From: Phenylobacterium deserti
GTDB taxonomy: Bacteria > Pseudomonadota > Alphaproteobacteria > Caulobacterales > Caulobacteraceae
DNA length: 64,000 bases
Direction of reading: 5' to 3'
Assembly: GCF_003254705.1 (NCBI RefSeq)
Contig: NZ_QFYR01000001.1
Location: forward strand, 992,001 to 1,056,000
Positions 30,259 through 38,768 of the stretch are shown one piece after another (position 1 is the stretch's first letter; each line of letters begins with the position of its first letter). Below the pieces are notes generated by a model. It saw nothing but the letters and a program-made list of their open reading frames with translations, did no database searches and was not told the origin of the DNA. The translations under genes were made by a program, and so were the position numbers.

Positions 30259-31310
30259 TGGGCGCTCTCCACGGGCTTGCCGGTGACGCGGCCGATCACC
30301 CGGGCCAGGTTCTCGATGGGGGTGTCGGGCAGGACGCCGTGGCCGAGGTTGAAGATCCACGGCCCCTCGCCCCATTGGGCCAGCAGTTGCTCGACCCGGG
30401 CGTCGAGGGCGGCGCCGCCGGCGCGCAGAAGAAGATTGTCCAAAGCGCCCTGGATGGTCTTGCCCTGAGCCTGCAAGCGGCGGCCCAGCGCGGCGCTGGC
30501 CTGGGTGTCGAGGGCGACGCCCTCCACCGGCACGGCCTCGGCGTAGTTGTCGACCAAGGTTCCGGCGCCGCGGGGGAAGCCGATGATGGGCGCGGTGACG
30601 CCGGAGGCGCGGACTTTCTCCACGATGGCGGCGTGGGGAGCGACCACCACGCGTTCGAAGGTGTCCTCGGCAAGGCCCTCCGCCCAGCTTTCGAAGAGCT
30701 TCAGCACCTGGGCGCCGCTCTCAGCCTGCATGACGAGGTAGCGGGCGGTGGCGTCCACCAGCACGTCCAGCAGGGCGTCGAGCTTTTCGGGCTGCTGGTA
30801 GGCGAAAGAGCGGGCGGCTTCCCGGTTCGAGCCGCGGCCCTCGATCATGTAGGTGGCCACCGTCCAAGGCGCGCCGGCGAAACCGATCAGGGCGCGCTCC
30901 GGCTCCAGTTCGGCGCGGACGCGCTGCAGGGTCTCGCCCATGGCGGACAGCCGGCCGGTGGAGGCCTCGACCTCGTCGCGCAAAGCCTCGATGGGCGGCA
31001 GATCGCCCAGGCGCGGCCCCTCCCCGGCTTCGAACCAGACCTTCTGGCCGAGCGCCTGGGGGATCACCAGGATGTCCGAGAACATGATCGCCGCATCCAG
31101 GGGGAAGCGACGCATGGGCTGGAGGGTGGCTTCCGCCGCCATCTCCGGATTGTTGCAGAAGGCCAGGAAGTCCGGCGCCTTGGACCGCAGCTCGCGGTAT
31201 TCCGGCAAGGAGCGACCGGCCTGGCGCATGAACCAGATGGGCGGCCGGTCCAGCGTCTCCCCGGCAAGCGCACGAAGCAGGCGGGGCGTGGGATCCGGGC
31301 TCGAACTCAT
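30255..31310 (-). CDS. hemE: Uroporphyrinogen decarboxylase
   Basis: 351 residues. Converts uroporphyrinogen III to coproporphyrinogen III. Seen: RPPIWFMRQAGRSLPEYRELR, the substrate-binding signature with Arg and Asp nearby, FPLDAAIMFSDILVIPQALG, and GFAGAPWTVATYMIEG. It is the first gene of the haem group and borders the replication origin, exactly as in Caulobacter, where hemE flanks Cori (established). Its promoter probably lies in the A/T-rich stretch 31383-31424. Confidence 0.97.
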   Translation of the reverse strand: MSSSPDPTPRLLRALAGETLDRPPIWFMRQAGRSLPEYRELRSKAPDFLAFCNNPEMAAEATLQPMRRFPLDAAIMFSDILVIPQALGQKVWFEAGEGPRLGDLPPIEALRDEVEASTGRLSAMGETLQRVRAELEPERALIGFAGAPWTVATYMIEGRGSNREAARSFAYQQPEKLDALLDVLVDATARYLVMQAESGAQVLKLFESWAEGLAEDTFERVVVAPHAAIVEKVRASGVTAPIIGFPRGAGTLVDNYAEAVPVEGVALDTQASAALGRRLQAQGKTIQGALDNLLLRAGGAALDARVEQLLAQWGEGPWIFNLGHGVLPDTPIENLARVIGRVTGKPVESAQ

Positions 31311-31440
31311 GGAAAGCCTTTAAGCGCGCCAGAGCACTCCGCTCAAGTCCGGGCGAGCACGGAGGCCGGCTCGGTCTTCCTTCCTTCAAACCTTAAGATT
31401 CTTAGAATTTTGGGAATGAAGACGTAGGGCCTGTCGAGGA

Positions 31441-31449
31441 CGTGGATAA
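31441..31449 (-). promoter_or_regulatory. DnaA box (8/9 match)
   Basis: CGTGGATAA on the plus strand, that is TTATCCACG on the minus strand, one mismatch from TTATCCACA. It lies next to the A/T-rich stretch of the predicted origin. Confidence 0.75.
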
Positions 31450-31515
31450 CCGCGCCAGGGGTGCGACACCCCGGCCCTTCTCCCCAGGTTATCAAGAGGC
31501 AGAGGCGCCGAAGGG

Positions 31516-31530
31516 TTAACGACCTGTTAA
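31516..31530. promoter_or_regulatory. CtrA box 1 in the origin
   Basis: Exact TTAA-N7-TTAA (TTAA CGACCTG TTAA). In Caulobacter, CtrA bound at such sites blocks initiation in swarmer cells (established knowledge). Confidence 0.85.
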
Positions 31531-31562
31531 TTCCGTGGACGACGGCCAACCCCTTACGGCGC

Positions 31563-31577
31563 TTAAGGATTCATTAA
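31563..31577. promoter_or_regulatory. CtrA box 2 with a nested GATTC (CcrM) site
   Basis: Exact TTAA-N7-TTAA whose spacer GGATTCA contains GATTC (31568-31572), the GANTC target of the CcrM methyltransferase. It lies 33 bases from box 1, so two CtrA dimers could sit close together. Confidence 0.85.
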
Positions 31578-31680
31578 GGGTTCGGAAACGGTTCGGGGGA
31601 TTTCAGCGGCCATACCGTCGGCCATACCCGGCCTGAGGATCAGTCAGCCCGGATTGTGAGCGGCTGCGGACGGTCGTGGA

Positions 31681-31695
31681 TTAACAAGTCGTAAA
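31681..31695. promoter_or_regulatory. Near-match CtrA box 3
   Basis: TTAA-N7-TAAA, one mismatch in the second half-site. It abuts a weak DnaA box (31675-31683), an arrangement that could allow CtrA and DnaA to compete. Confidence 0.5.
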
Positions 31696-31834
31696 CGGCG
31701 GCTTTCATCCCGCCGATCCACCGGGCCGCGGGATCGATCCGCAAAGCCGGGTGTCTATCCCCATGGCCGTCCCGCTCCGCTAAGAGAGCTTCCACAGGTT
31801 TTGTCCCCAGGCATCTTTTGACGCAGGCCCCCCA

Positions 31835-32689
31835 GTGCCGATCAACGCCCCGCCCCGTCTCGCGACCTACTTCCACGTCCACCTGGTGAGCGACTCCACT
31901 GGCGAGACGCTGAACGCCATGGCCCGGGCCGTGTGCGCCCGCTTCGACAACGTGCTGCCCATCGAGCACATCTACGCCCTGGTGCGCTCGCAGCGGCAGC
32001 TGCAGCGGGCGTTGGGCGACATCGAGGAAGCGCCGGGCGTTGTCATTCACACCATCGTCGACCAGGCGCTGCGCGAGTCGCTGGAAGAAGGCTGCCGGCG
32101 GATGGAGATGCCGTGCATCGCCGCGCTGGATCCGCTGGTCTCAGCCATGTCGCGCTACCTGGGCGCCTCGACCACCAGCCGGGTGGGCGCGCACCTGCGG
32201 CTGGACAATGACTATTTCAACCGTATGGAAGCGCTGAACTACGCCATCGCCCATGACGACGGACAGGGCGGGCAGGAACTGGACCAGGCGGACGTGATCC
32301 TGGTGGGCGTGTCGCGCACTTCCAAGACGCCGACCTCAATCTACCTGGCGCACCGGGGTGTGCGAGCGGCGAACGTGCCGATCGTGCCCGGCCGTCCCCT
32401 GCCCGAGCAGCTCTTCACCTTGAAGAACAAGCTGATCGTCGGGCTGTTCATCTCGCCGGACCGCCTGCTGCAGATCCGGCGCAACCGGCTGCTCTCTTTG
32501 AAAGAGGAGCGGCAGAGCGCCTATATCGACACGGACGCGGTGCGCGACGAGCTGGTGCAGGCGCGCCGGATGTTCGAGCGCCACGGCTGGCCGGTGATCG
32601 ACGTGTCCCGCCGCTCGGTGGAAGAAACCGCCGCGGCCATTCTCAACCTGCTGCACGGCGGCCATGCCCAAGTGGAGGTGCTCGGATGA
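31835..32689 (+). CDS. Pyruvate phosphate dikinase regulatory protein (DUF299 / PSRP)
   Basis: 284 residues from GTG 31835; no clear ribosome site, so translation may depend on a leaderless or short-leader mRNA. Bifunctional serine/threonine kinase and phosphorylase that switches PEP synthase or pyruvate phosphate dikinase off and on with ADP and Pi. Seen: FHVHLVSDSTGETLNAMARA, the P-loop-like GVSRTSKTPTSIYLAHRG, and a C-terminal IDVSRRSVEETAAAIL. It is the origin-proximal gene opposite hemE, as in Caulobacter. Confidence 0.92.
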   Translation: MPINAPPRLATYFHVHLVSDSTGETLNAMARAVCARFDNVLPIEHIYALVRSQRQLQRALGDIEEAPGVVIHTIVDQALRESLEEGCRRMEMPCIAALDPLVSAMSRYLGASTTSRVGAHLRLDNDYFNRMEALNYAIAHDDGQGGQELDQADVILVGVSRTSKTPTSIYLAHRGVRAANVPIVPGRPLPEQLFTLKNKLIVGLFISPDRLLQIRRNRLLSLKEERQSAYIDTDAVRDELVQARRMFERHGWPVIDVSRRSVEETAAAILNLLHGGHAQVEVLG

Positions 32690-33282
32690 GCGCATCGGTG
32701 ATCCTGGCGTCCAAGAGCTCGGCCCGGCGGGCGGTGCTGGAGGGCGCGGGCGTGGCGTTCGACGTGTCGGTGGCCGGCGTGGACGAGGACGCGGTGAAGG
32801 CCTCGCTGCTGGCGGAAGGCGCCACGCCGCGAGACATCGCCGACGCCCTGGCCGAGCTGAAGGCGCTGCGGGTCAGCCGCGGCAAGCAGGCCTTTGTGAT
32901 CGGCTCGGACCAGACGTTGGAGTTCGACGGCCGGCTCTATGACAAGGCGGGTTCGCTGGACGAGGGGCGCGAGCGGCTTCGGGAGCTCCGCGGCCAGCCG
33001 CACAAGCTGCACTCGGCGGTGGTGATCGCCAAGGAAGGCGCGCCGATCTGGCGGGAGGTGGTCACGGCCAAGTTGACCATGCGCGACTTCTCCGACGCCT
33101 TCCTCGAAGAGTATCTCAAGCGCGAGGGCGAGGAGATCCTGGGCTCGGTAGGCTGCTATCGCCTGGAGGGACTGGGCGCGCAGCTGTTCTCCCGGGTGGA
33201 GGGCGACTATTTCACCATCCTGGGCCTGCCGATCTTCGGCCTGCTCGAGTTCCTTCGTAACCACCAGGTGCTGACCCGATGA
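32686..33282 (+). CDS. maf: Maf family nucleotide pyrophosphatase
   Basis: 198 residues, ATG overlapping the previous stop by 4 bases. Hydrolyses (deoxy)nucleotides such as dTTP, UTP or modified forms and can affect septum formation. Seen: [30 protein letters not shown] with the catalytic Asp, and [12 protein letters not shown]. The usual Glu/Lys triad positions appear intact. It is the second gene of the origin-proximal operon. Confidence 0.93.
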   Translation: MSASVILASKSSARRAVLEGAGVAFDVSVAGVDEDAVKASLLAEGATPRDIADALAELKALRVSRGKQAFVIGSDQTLEFDGRLYDKAGSLDEGRERLRELRGQPHKLHSAVVIAKEGAPIWREVVTAKLTMRDFSDAFLEEYLKREGEEILGSVGCYRLEGLGAQLFSRVEGDYFTILGLPIFGLLEFLRNHQVLTR

Positions 33283-34157
33283 GCCCCAAGATCACCGGCG
33301 CCACCCGCGTCGCAGGCATCGCCGGCAATCCGGTGATCCACTCCTTGAGCCCGCTGATCCACAACGCCTGGATCGAAGCGGCCGGCCTGGACGCGGTCTA
33401 CGTGCCGTTTGCGCCCCAGGCCGACGATTTCGTGCGGTTCGCCGAAGGGCTGCGCGGCGGCTCGGTGCGCGGGCTGAACATCACCATGCCGTTCAAGGAA
33501 GCCGCGCTGTCGGTGGCCAATCAGGCAAGCCAGCGCGCCACCCTCGCCGGCGCGGCCAACCTGATCGTCTTCAACGCCGACGGCACGATCGTGGCGGACA
33601 ATGTGGACGGCCTGGGCCTGCTGGAAGCCTTCGCCGCCCAGGCGCCTGGCGTGGACGTGACCAGCGGACCGGTGGTGGTGATCGGGGCGGGCGGCGCCGC
33701 GCGGGGCGCAGCCGCCGCCTTCGCCCAGGCCGGCTGCCCGGAGGTGCGGGTGGTGAATCGAACCTTGGCGCGGGCCGAGATGATCGCAGGCGCCCTGGGC
33801 GAACAGGCCAGGGCGTTTGCGCTCAGCGACTGTGAAAAAGCGTTCGACGGTGCGCGGGCGGTGGTGAACGCCACCTCCGCCGGGCTGGCGGGGCAAGAAG
33901 GCCTGTCTGTGCCGCTGGAAGCGACGCCCGTGGACTGCGCGGTGATGGACATGGTCTACAAGCCGCTGATCACGCCGTTCCTGCAGCGCGCGCAAGCCCT
34001 TCGGCGCCCGACGGTGGATGGGCTCGAGATGCTGGTCCGCCAGGCGATCCCCTCTTTCGAGGCGCTGTTCGGCGCCCCGCCGCCGGCCAGCGTCGACGCG
34101 CGGGCCATCTGCCTCGAAGCGATCGGCGCGGCGGCCGAGGCCAAGGCGGCGGAATGA
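33279..34157 (+). CDS. aroE: Shikimate dehydrogenase
   Basis: 292 residues. NADPH-dependent reduction of 3-dehydroshikimate in aromatic amino-acid synthesis. Seen: [19 protein letters not shown], with the shikimate-binding [15 protein letters not shown] with the catalytic Lys, ADNVDGLG (Asp) and the nucleotide-binding [17 protein letters not shown] overlaps the maf stop (ATGA). Standard length. Confidence 0.96.
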   Translation: MSPKITGATRVAGIAGNPVIHSLSPLIHNAWIEAAGLDAVYVPFAPQADDFVRFAEGLRGGSVRGLNITMPFKEAALSVANQASQRATLAGAANLIVFNADGTIVADNVDGLGLLEAFAAQAPGVDVTSGPVVVIGAGGAARGAAAAFAQAGCPEVRVVNRTLARAEMIAGALGEQARAFALSDCEKAFDGARAVVNATSAGLAGQEGLSVPLEATPVDCAVMDMVYKPLITPFLQRAQALRRPTVDGLEMLVRQAIPSFEALFGAPPPASVDARAICLEAIGAAAEAKAAE

Positions 34158-34777
34158 TCGTCCTGGGCCTGACCGGCTCGATCGGCATGGGCAAATCGAC
34201 CACCGCGGCCATGTTCCGCGAGCTGGGCGTGCCGGTCTACGACGCCGACGCCGCGGTTCACGATCTCTATGACGTCGGCGGCGCAGCGGTCGGGCCGGTA
34301 GGCGAGGCCTTCCCCGGGGTGGTGAAGGACGGGCGGGTGGAACGCGAAGCCCTGCGCCAGCGCGTGCTGGGTGACCCCCAGGCGCTTCAGCGGCTGAACG
34401 GCATCGTTCACCCCTTGGTGGCCCAGGATCGCATAGGCTTTTTCGAGCGGGGGCAGGCTGACGGCGCCGAGATGGTGGCGCTGGACATCCCCCTGCTCTT
34501 CGAGACCGGCGGACATGCCAACGTCGATGCGGTGGTGGTGGTCACCGCGCCCGCCGAGGTGCAGCGTGAGCGGGTGCTGGCCCGGCCGGGCATGACGCCG
34601 GAGCGCCTGGACGCCATCCTCGCCCAGCAGATCAGCGACGCGGAGAAGCGGGCCCGCGCCCACTTCGTGGTCGACACCAGCCGCGGCCTGGAGCCGGCGC
34701 GCGAGCAGGTGGCGCAGATCGTGGCCGTGATGCGCGATCCACAACGAAGGCCGCCCCGCGACCGCACGGCCGGTTGA
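34154..34777 (+). CDS. coaE: Dephospho-CoA kinase
   Basis: 207 residues. Last step of coenzyme A synthesis, phosphorylating the 3' hydroxyl of dephospho-CoA. Seen: P-loop [29 protein letters not shown] and [25 protein letters not shown] overlaps the aroE stop by 4 bases. The order maf-aroE-coaE-dnaQ is conserved near origins of alphaproteobacteria. Confidence 0.96.
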   Translation: MIVLGLTGSIGMGKSTTAAMFRELGVPVYDADAAVHDLYDVGGAAVGPVGEAFPGVVKDGRVEREALRQRVLGDPQALQRLNGIVHPLVAQDRIGFFERGQADGAEMVALDIPLLFETGGHANVDAVVVVTAPAEVQRERVLARPGMTPERLDAILAQQISDAEKRARAHFVVDTSRGLEPAREQVAQIVAVMRDPQRRPPRDRTAG

Positions 34778-34809
34778 ACTTCGGCGGCGAAGCGGGCCAA
34801 GAGTAGGCC

Positions 34810-35514
34810 ATGGCGCGCGAGATCGTCCTCGACACGGAAACGACGGGTTTCGAGCCCCAGCAGGGCCACCGGCTGGTGGAACTGGCCTGCCTCGAGATCG
34901 AAGACTTCATCCCCACCGGGCGGCACTTCCACGTCTACATCGACCCGTGCCGCGACATGCCGCCGGAAGCCGAGAAGGTGCACGGCCTGTCGGCCGCCTT
35001 CCTGAAGGGCAAGCCACGGTTCGAGCATCCGGAGATCGTCGAGGCCTTCCTCGACTTTGTCGGCGACGCCCCCATCGTGGCGCACAACGCCGGCTTCGAC
35101 CGGGCGTTCGTAAACTGGGAGCTGGGGCTCTGCAACCGCGACCACCTGCACGAGCACCGCTGGGTGGACACCCTGGCGCTCGCCAAGCAGCGCTTCCCGG
35201 GTATGCACAACTCGCTGGATGCGCTCTGCAAGCGCTACAAGATCTCGCTCAGCGAGCGCGAGAAGCACGGCGCCTTGATCGACGCCAAGCTGCTGGCGGC
35301 CGTCTATCTGGAGCTGAAGGGCGGCCGTGAGCGCCGGCTCGAACTGACCAGCGCCTCGATGATCTCGGCGGTGTCGGCCGCCACCCAGGCGGCCTACGGC
35401 GCCCGCCCTCGCCCGCTGGCGCCCCGCTCCACCGAGCAGGAACGCGAAATCCACGCCGCCTTCATCCGCGAGCAGGTGAAGAGCGACGAGCTGTGGGGCA
35501 AGTTCGGGCTTTAA
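34810..35514 (+). CDS. dnaQ: DNA polymerase III epsilon subunit (proofreading 3'-5' exonuclease)
   Basis: 234 residues. Seen: ExoI motif IVLDTETTGFEP (two acidic residues), ExoII VAHNAGFDRAFVNWEL, ExoIIIepsilon with HGALIDAKLLAAVYLEL. The C-terminal 40 residues are Pro/Arg-rich and end with HAAFIREQVKSDELWGKFGL, probably the contact with the alpha subunit. Last gene of the origin operon, followed by repeat C. Confidence 0.96.
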   Translation: MAREIVLDTETTGFEPQQGHRLVELACLEIEDFIPTGRHFHVYIDPCRDMPPEAEKVHGLSAAFLKGKPRFEHPEIVEAFLDFVGDAPIVAHNAGFDRAFVNWELGLCNRDHLHEHRWVDTLALAKQRFPGMHNSLDALCKRYKISLSEREKHGALIDAKLLAAVYLELKGGRERRLELTSASMISAVSAATQAAYGARPRPLAPRSTEQEREIHAAFIREQVKSDELWGKFGL

Positions 35515-35520
35515 ACCCTA

Positions 35521-35632
35521 GATCCTCCCTCGAGAGGGAGGCGCCAGCGGAGCTGACGGAGGGGGTTGCAGCCGCGAACCCGGCTGGTGGAACCCCCTCA
35601 CCGCCTCGGCGGAGCTCCCCCTAAGGGGAGCA
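35521..35632. repeat. Palindromic intergenic repeat, copy C
   Basis: Related to copies A, B and D: starts CCTCCCTCGAGAGGGAGGCG and ends CTCCCCCTAAGGGGAGC, with CGCCTCGGCGGAGCT replacing the usual GTCGCTTCGCGACAGCT core while keeping the hairpin. It fills the gap between the convergent dnaQ and secB. Confidence 0.75.
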
Positions 35633-35638
35633 TCTACC

Positions 35639-36118
35639 TTAAGCGTGGCCGATCTGGCCGGCTTCGGCTTTGCGGGCGGCGTAGACGCCGGCGAAGTCGA
35701 TGGGGTCGAGCATGAAGGGCGGGAAGCCGCCGTCGGCCGAGATGTCGGCGATGATGCGGCGGGCGAAGGGGAACAGGAAGCGCGGGCACTCGATCAGCAG
35801 CACCGGCTCCAGCTCTTCGGCCGAAACGCCGGTGATCTGGAACACGCCGCCGTAGAGCAGCTCGACCACGAACAGCGGGCCGTCTTCGCGGCTGGCGCGG
35901 GCCGACAGCTTCAGATCGACTTCGAAGAAGCCGTCTTCACGACCGCGGGCGTTCATCTCGACGCCCAGGTCGATCTGCGGCTGCGGGCCGCCGGCGCGCA
36001 GGGTCTCGGGCGCACGCGGGTTCTCGAAGGAGAGGTCGCGGACGAACTGGGCCAGGACGCGGATGCCGGGGCCTTCGGCGGTGTCGGGCGCGCCAGCGCC
36101 AGCGTCGATATCGGTCAT
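35639..36118 (-). CDS. secB: Protein-export chaperone SecB
   Basis: About 159 residues from ATG 36118 (upstream codons in frame are less likely). Tetrameric chaperone that keeps preproteins unfolded and hands them to SecA. Seen: [19 protein letters not shown] near the N-terminus and [42 protein letters not shown], the SecB core. Acidic, no signal peptide. It is divergent from the Tim44-like gene. Confidence 0.96.
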   Translation of the reverse strand: MTDIDAGAGAPDTAEGPGIRVLAQFVRDLSFENPRAPETLRAGGPQPQIDLGVEMNARGREDGFFEVDLKLSARASREDGPLFVVELLYGGVFQITGVSAEELEPVLLIECPRFLFPFARRIIADISADGGFPPFMLDPIDFAGVYAARKAEAGQIGHA

Positions 36119-36200
36119 AGTTCGGCTTGAATCCGTGATGATTTTTCGCGCGGGCAATCCGCCCGTGAGGGGCGCGGGCTAACATGGCGCCCAGACTGAT

Positions 36201-36228
36201 GCAACGTCGCCCCTGACGGGGACGTTGC
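36201..36228. promoter_or_regulatory. Hairpin in the secB / Tim44-like divergent region
   Basis: GCAACGTC (36201-36208) pairs perfectly with GACGTTGC (36221-36228), with an inner CCC/GGG. A GGCCT-ATATAG-AGGCC palindrome with a TATATA -10-like core follows (36232-36247), probably part of a promoter for the Tim44-like gene. Confidence 0.45.
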
Positions 36229-36281
36229 TAAGGCCTATATAGAGGCCAAAGACCGGACGCACAGACGTTGTAAGGACCAAG

Positions 36282-36902
36282 TTGCAAGTCCTCGAACTGA
36301 TCATCTTCGCGGGCCTCGCGGCCATCGTGCTCTACCAGCTCTATTCGGTGCTGGGACGGCGCGTGGGTCGGCAACCCGAGGACACCCCGGCCGCCCAGAA
36401 TGCGCCGGCGCCGGTGCGCGCGCCGGACCGCGCGGCCGATCCGGCCGAGGAAACCGTGGCGCTCACCGGCCTGGCGGCGCTGAAGGCGCGCGACCCGGCC
36501 TTTGACGTCGGTCACTTCCTGTCCGGGGCCAAGGGCGCCTACGAGATGGTGGTGAAGGCCTTCGCCGCCGGCGACCGCGCCACCCTGCGTAACCTGCTGG
36601 CCCCCAATGTCATGGCCAGCTTCGACACCGCCATCGCCCAGCGTGAAGCGGAAGGCCGCACGGAAACCGTCGAGTTCCTCCACTCGCCGCGGGCGGACAT
36701 GGAGAAGGCCGACGTGGTCGGCGGCTCGGACCTCGCGCGGGTGACCGTGCGCTTCCTGGCCGAATTCCGCAGCCGCACCCGCGGGCCCGAAGGCGAAGCG
36801 GTGGACGACCGTCGCACGGCCGAGCTGTGGACCTTCGAACGCAACCTGAAGAGCCGCGATCCGAACTGGACGCTGGTGCACGTCGACGCCGCGGAGGCCT
36901 GA
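36282..36902 (+). CDS. Tim44/TimA domain membrane-anchored protein
   Basis: 206 residues from TTG 36282. An N-terminal membrane helix (about residues 2-22, VLELIIFAGLAAIVLYQLYSV) is followed by a Pro/Ala-rich linker and a Tim44-like domain (FLSGAKGAYEMVVKAFAAGDRATLRNLLAPNV). Bacterial Tim44-like proteins are thought to be inner-membrane proteins linked to protein transport or membrane biogenesis (family knowledge); the precise role is open. It is placed between secB and mltA, with mltA starting 5 bases after it. Confidence 0.9.
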   Translation: MQVLELIIFAGLAAIVLYQLYSVLGRRVGRQPEDTPAAQNAPAPVRAPDRAADPAEETVALTGLAALKARDPAFDVGHFLSGAKGAYEMVVKAFAAGDRATLRNLLAPNVMASFDTAIAQREAEGRTETVEFLHSPRADMEKADVVGGSDLARVTVRFLAEFRSRTRGPEGEAVDDRRTAELWTFERNLKSRDPNWTLVHVDAAEA

Positions 36903-36907
36903 GGCCC

Positions 36908-38089
36908 TTGAGCTTGCTGCGCATCGCCGGGGCGGCGCTCGCCGCCCTGACCCTCGCCGCCTGCGCCACCCAAGCTCCGCCGGGGCCCGCGCGTCCGGGG
37001 CCCGGACCTCACCCCAGCCCGACCTATCCCAGGCCCACGCCGCCGCCGCGGACTGAGCCGCCGCCGGAACGCACCCTGCCGCTTTCCGCGCTGCCGGGCT
37101 GGGCGGTGGATGACCACAAGGGCGCGTTTGAAGCGTTCCGAGCCACCTGCGGTGTCGCCAAGGCCGCCGACCTCGGTCGGGTTTGCCGTACGGCCCGGGC
37201 CATGGCGCCGGTAGACGCCGACCAGGCGCGCCGCTTCTTCGAAGCCGAGTTCCGGGCCGAGCCCTCGCCGCCCCAGGGCGTGCTGACCGCGTATTTCGCC
37301 CCCATGTACCAGGCGCGCCGCAAGCCGAGCGCCGAGTTCAGCGCGCCGGTGCGGGGCAAGCCGTCCGACCTGAAAACGGTGGACGCCGGCCTGTTCGATC
37401 CGGCCCAGGCCGGCCGGCAGGGCGCGGCCCAGGACGCGGGCGACGGCAGCGCACTGCAGCCCTATCCGGACCGCGCCGAGATCGAAGGCGACAAGCCCAA
37501 GGACGTGCTGGCCTGGATGCGGCCGGAGGAGCTGTTCTTCCTGCAGGTGCAGGGCTCGGGCGTGCTGACCTTCGAGGACGGTCGCCAGATGAAGGCGCTT
37601 TACGCCGCCAACAACGGCCGGCCGTTCGTCGGCATCGCCAATCCCATGCGCGACCGCGGGCTGCTGGAGCCGAACAACACCTCGGGCGAGGCGATCCGCG
37701 GGTGGCTGGCGGCGCACCGCGGGCCCGAGGCCGACGCGATCATGCGTCTCAATCCGCGCTACGTGTTCTTCCGCTTGGCGCCGGACGACGGCAAGCAGGC
37801 CGTGGGCGCGGCGGGCGTCCCGCTGCCGGCCGGCCGGGCGATCGCGGTGGATCCGCTGCATCACTCTATGGGCGAGCCGTTCTGGATCGTGGGTGAAGCG
37901 CCGCTGCTGGCCGGCGCCTTTCCATCCTATCGCCGGCTGGTGATGGCGCTGGACACCGGCGGGGCCATCAAAGGCCAGGTGCGGGCGGACCTCTACATGG
38001 GCCTGGGACCAGAAGCCGGCGCCGAGGCGGGCCGGGTGCGCCATGGGCTGCGGATGTACAAGCTCGTGCCGCGGGACCGCCTGAGGTGA
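36908..38089 (+). CDS. mltA: Membrane-bound lytic murein transglycosylase A
   Basis: About 393 residues from TTG 36908, giving a short n-region and lipobox LAAC (AALTLAAC). The longer frame upstream overlaps the Tim44-like gene and is rejected. A Pro-rich linker is followed by the MltA catalytic core: VLTAYFAPMYQARRKPS, ELFFLQVQGSGVLTFEDGRQMKALYAA, and a C-terminal AVDPLHHSMGEPFW and LVMALDTGGAIKGQVRADLYMGLG with the catalytic Asp. It cleaves glycan strands to 1,6-anhydromuropeptides. Confidence 0.94.
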   Translation: MSLLRIAGAALAALTLAACATQAPPGPARPGPGPHPSPTYPRPTPPPRTEPPPERTLPLSALPGWAVDDHKGAFEAFRATCGVAKAADLGRVCRTARAMAPVDADQARRFFEAEFRAEPSPPQGVLTAYFAPMYQARRKPSAEFSAPVRGKPSDLKTVDAGLFDPAQAGRQGAAQDAGDGSALQPYPDRAEIEGDKPKDVLAWMRPEELFFLQVQGSGVLTFEDGRQMKALYAANNGRPFVGIANPMRDRGLLEPNNTSGEAIRGWLAAHRGPEADAIMRLNPRYVFFRLAPDDGKQAVGAAGVPLPAGRAIAVDPLHHSMGEPFWIVGEAPLLAGAFPSYRRLVMALDTGGAIKGQVRADLYMGLGPEAGAEAGRVRHGLRMYKLVPRDRLR

Positions 38090-38595
38090 AGCGGCCGCTC
38101 CGCCCCGAGGAGCAGAAGGTCTGGTCGTTGGTGGCCGGCACGGTCCATCCCTTGCCGGGACGGGCGGCGGCCAAGGTCCCGACGCCGGAAGAGAAGGCTG
38201 TCGAGGTGCCGGCGCGGATTGATCCCACCACGATCCAGGCCGTGGCCAAGCCGAAACCTCGAATGGGGCTGGACGGGATCGAGCCCAACCGCCGCCACCG
38301 GATCGTACGCGAGCGCGATCCAATTGGCGCCCGGCTGGATCTCCACGGAATGGATCAGGACCGCGCGCGCTCGGCGCTCGAAAGCTTCCTGCAGCGGGCC
38401 TGGGACGAAGGCTATCGCTCGGTGCTGGTGATCACCGGTAAAGGCGTGCAAGGCGACGGCGTCCTGCGGAGGCGCGCGCCGGAGTGGCTGGGCGCGGCCC
38501 ACCTGTCCCACATCGTCGCGGGGATCAGCGAAGCCGGTCGCCGGCACGGCGGGGCAGGGGCGTTGTACGTGGCGCTGAAGCGGAAGGGGCGCTAG
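38086..38595 (+). CDS. Smr domain-containing protein
   Basis: 169 residues from GTG 38086, overlapping the mltA stop (GTGA). N-terminal half basic and Pro-rich, C-terminal Smr (small MutS-related) domain: RLDLHGMDQDRARSALESFL, with the conserved LDLHG, and VITGKGVQGDGVLRRRAPEWL, the TGKG motif. Stand-alone Smr proteins can have endonuclease activity on DNA or RNA (family knowledge). Partner unknown. Confidence 0.92.
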   Translation: MKRPLRPEEQKVWSLVAGTVHPLPGRAAAKVPTPEEKAVEVPARIDPTTIQAVAKPKPRMGLDGIEPNRRHRIVRERDPIGARLDLHGMDQDRARSALESFLQRAWDEGYRSVLVITGKGVQGDGVLRRRAPEWLGAAHLSHIVAGISEAGRRHGGAGALYVALKRKGR

Positions 38596-38616
38596 GGCCG
38601 GCGCCTGCTGAACAAG

Positions 38617-38768
38617 TTGCTCCCCTTCCGGGGAGCTGTCGCGAAGCGACTGAGGGGGTCACCCTAGGTCAGCATCTGCGGACGCCGCCCCTAAGCTAGG
38701 TGTGTGGGAGAGTTCTGAGCGGACCCCGTCCGGCCCTCTGGGCCACCTCCCCCAAAGGGAGGAGGAAC
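38617..38768. repeat. Palindromic intergenic repeat, copy D (inverted)
   Basis: Inverted relative to copies A and B: TTGCTCCCCTTCCGGGGAGC, then GTCGCGAAGCGACTGAGGGGG, ending CCTCCCCCAAAGGGAGGAGG. It fills the gap between Smr and hisE, where both genes converge, consistent with a bidirectional transcription end. Confidence 0.75.

Larger units (their letters stand above)
31311..31834. other. oriC: Predicted chromosomal replication origin (Cori-like)
   Basis: A 524-base gap between divergent hemE and the DUF299 gene with the hallmarks of Caulobacter Cori: two exact CtrA boxes and one near-match, one 8/9 DnaA box (CGTGGATAA, 31441-31449) with weaker ones (31675-31683, 31714-31722, 31788-31796), an A/T-rich segment at 31383-31424, and no open reading frame. 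The flanking genes match Cori, and three parS sites lie 5-9 kb away. The exact unwinding site and any IHF site cannot be fixed by eye. Confidence 0.9.

Noticed and set aside
31393..31405. TTAAGATTCTTAG as another CtrA box
   Set aside because: The spacer is 5 bases rather than 7 and the second half-site is TTAG. It is mentioned only for its GATTC.
36539..38323. 594-residue minus-strand frame over tim44-like, mltA and smr
   Set aside because: Low-complexity antisense, crosses three well-supported genes.
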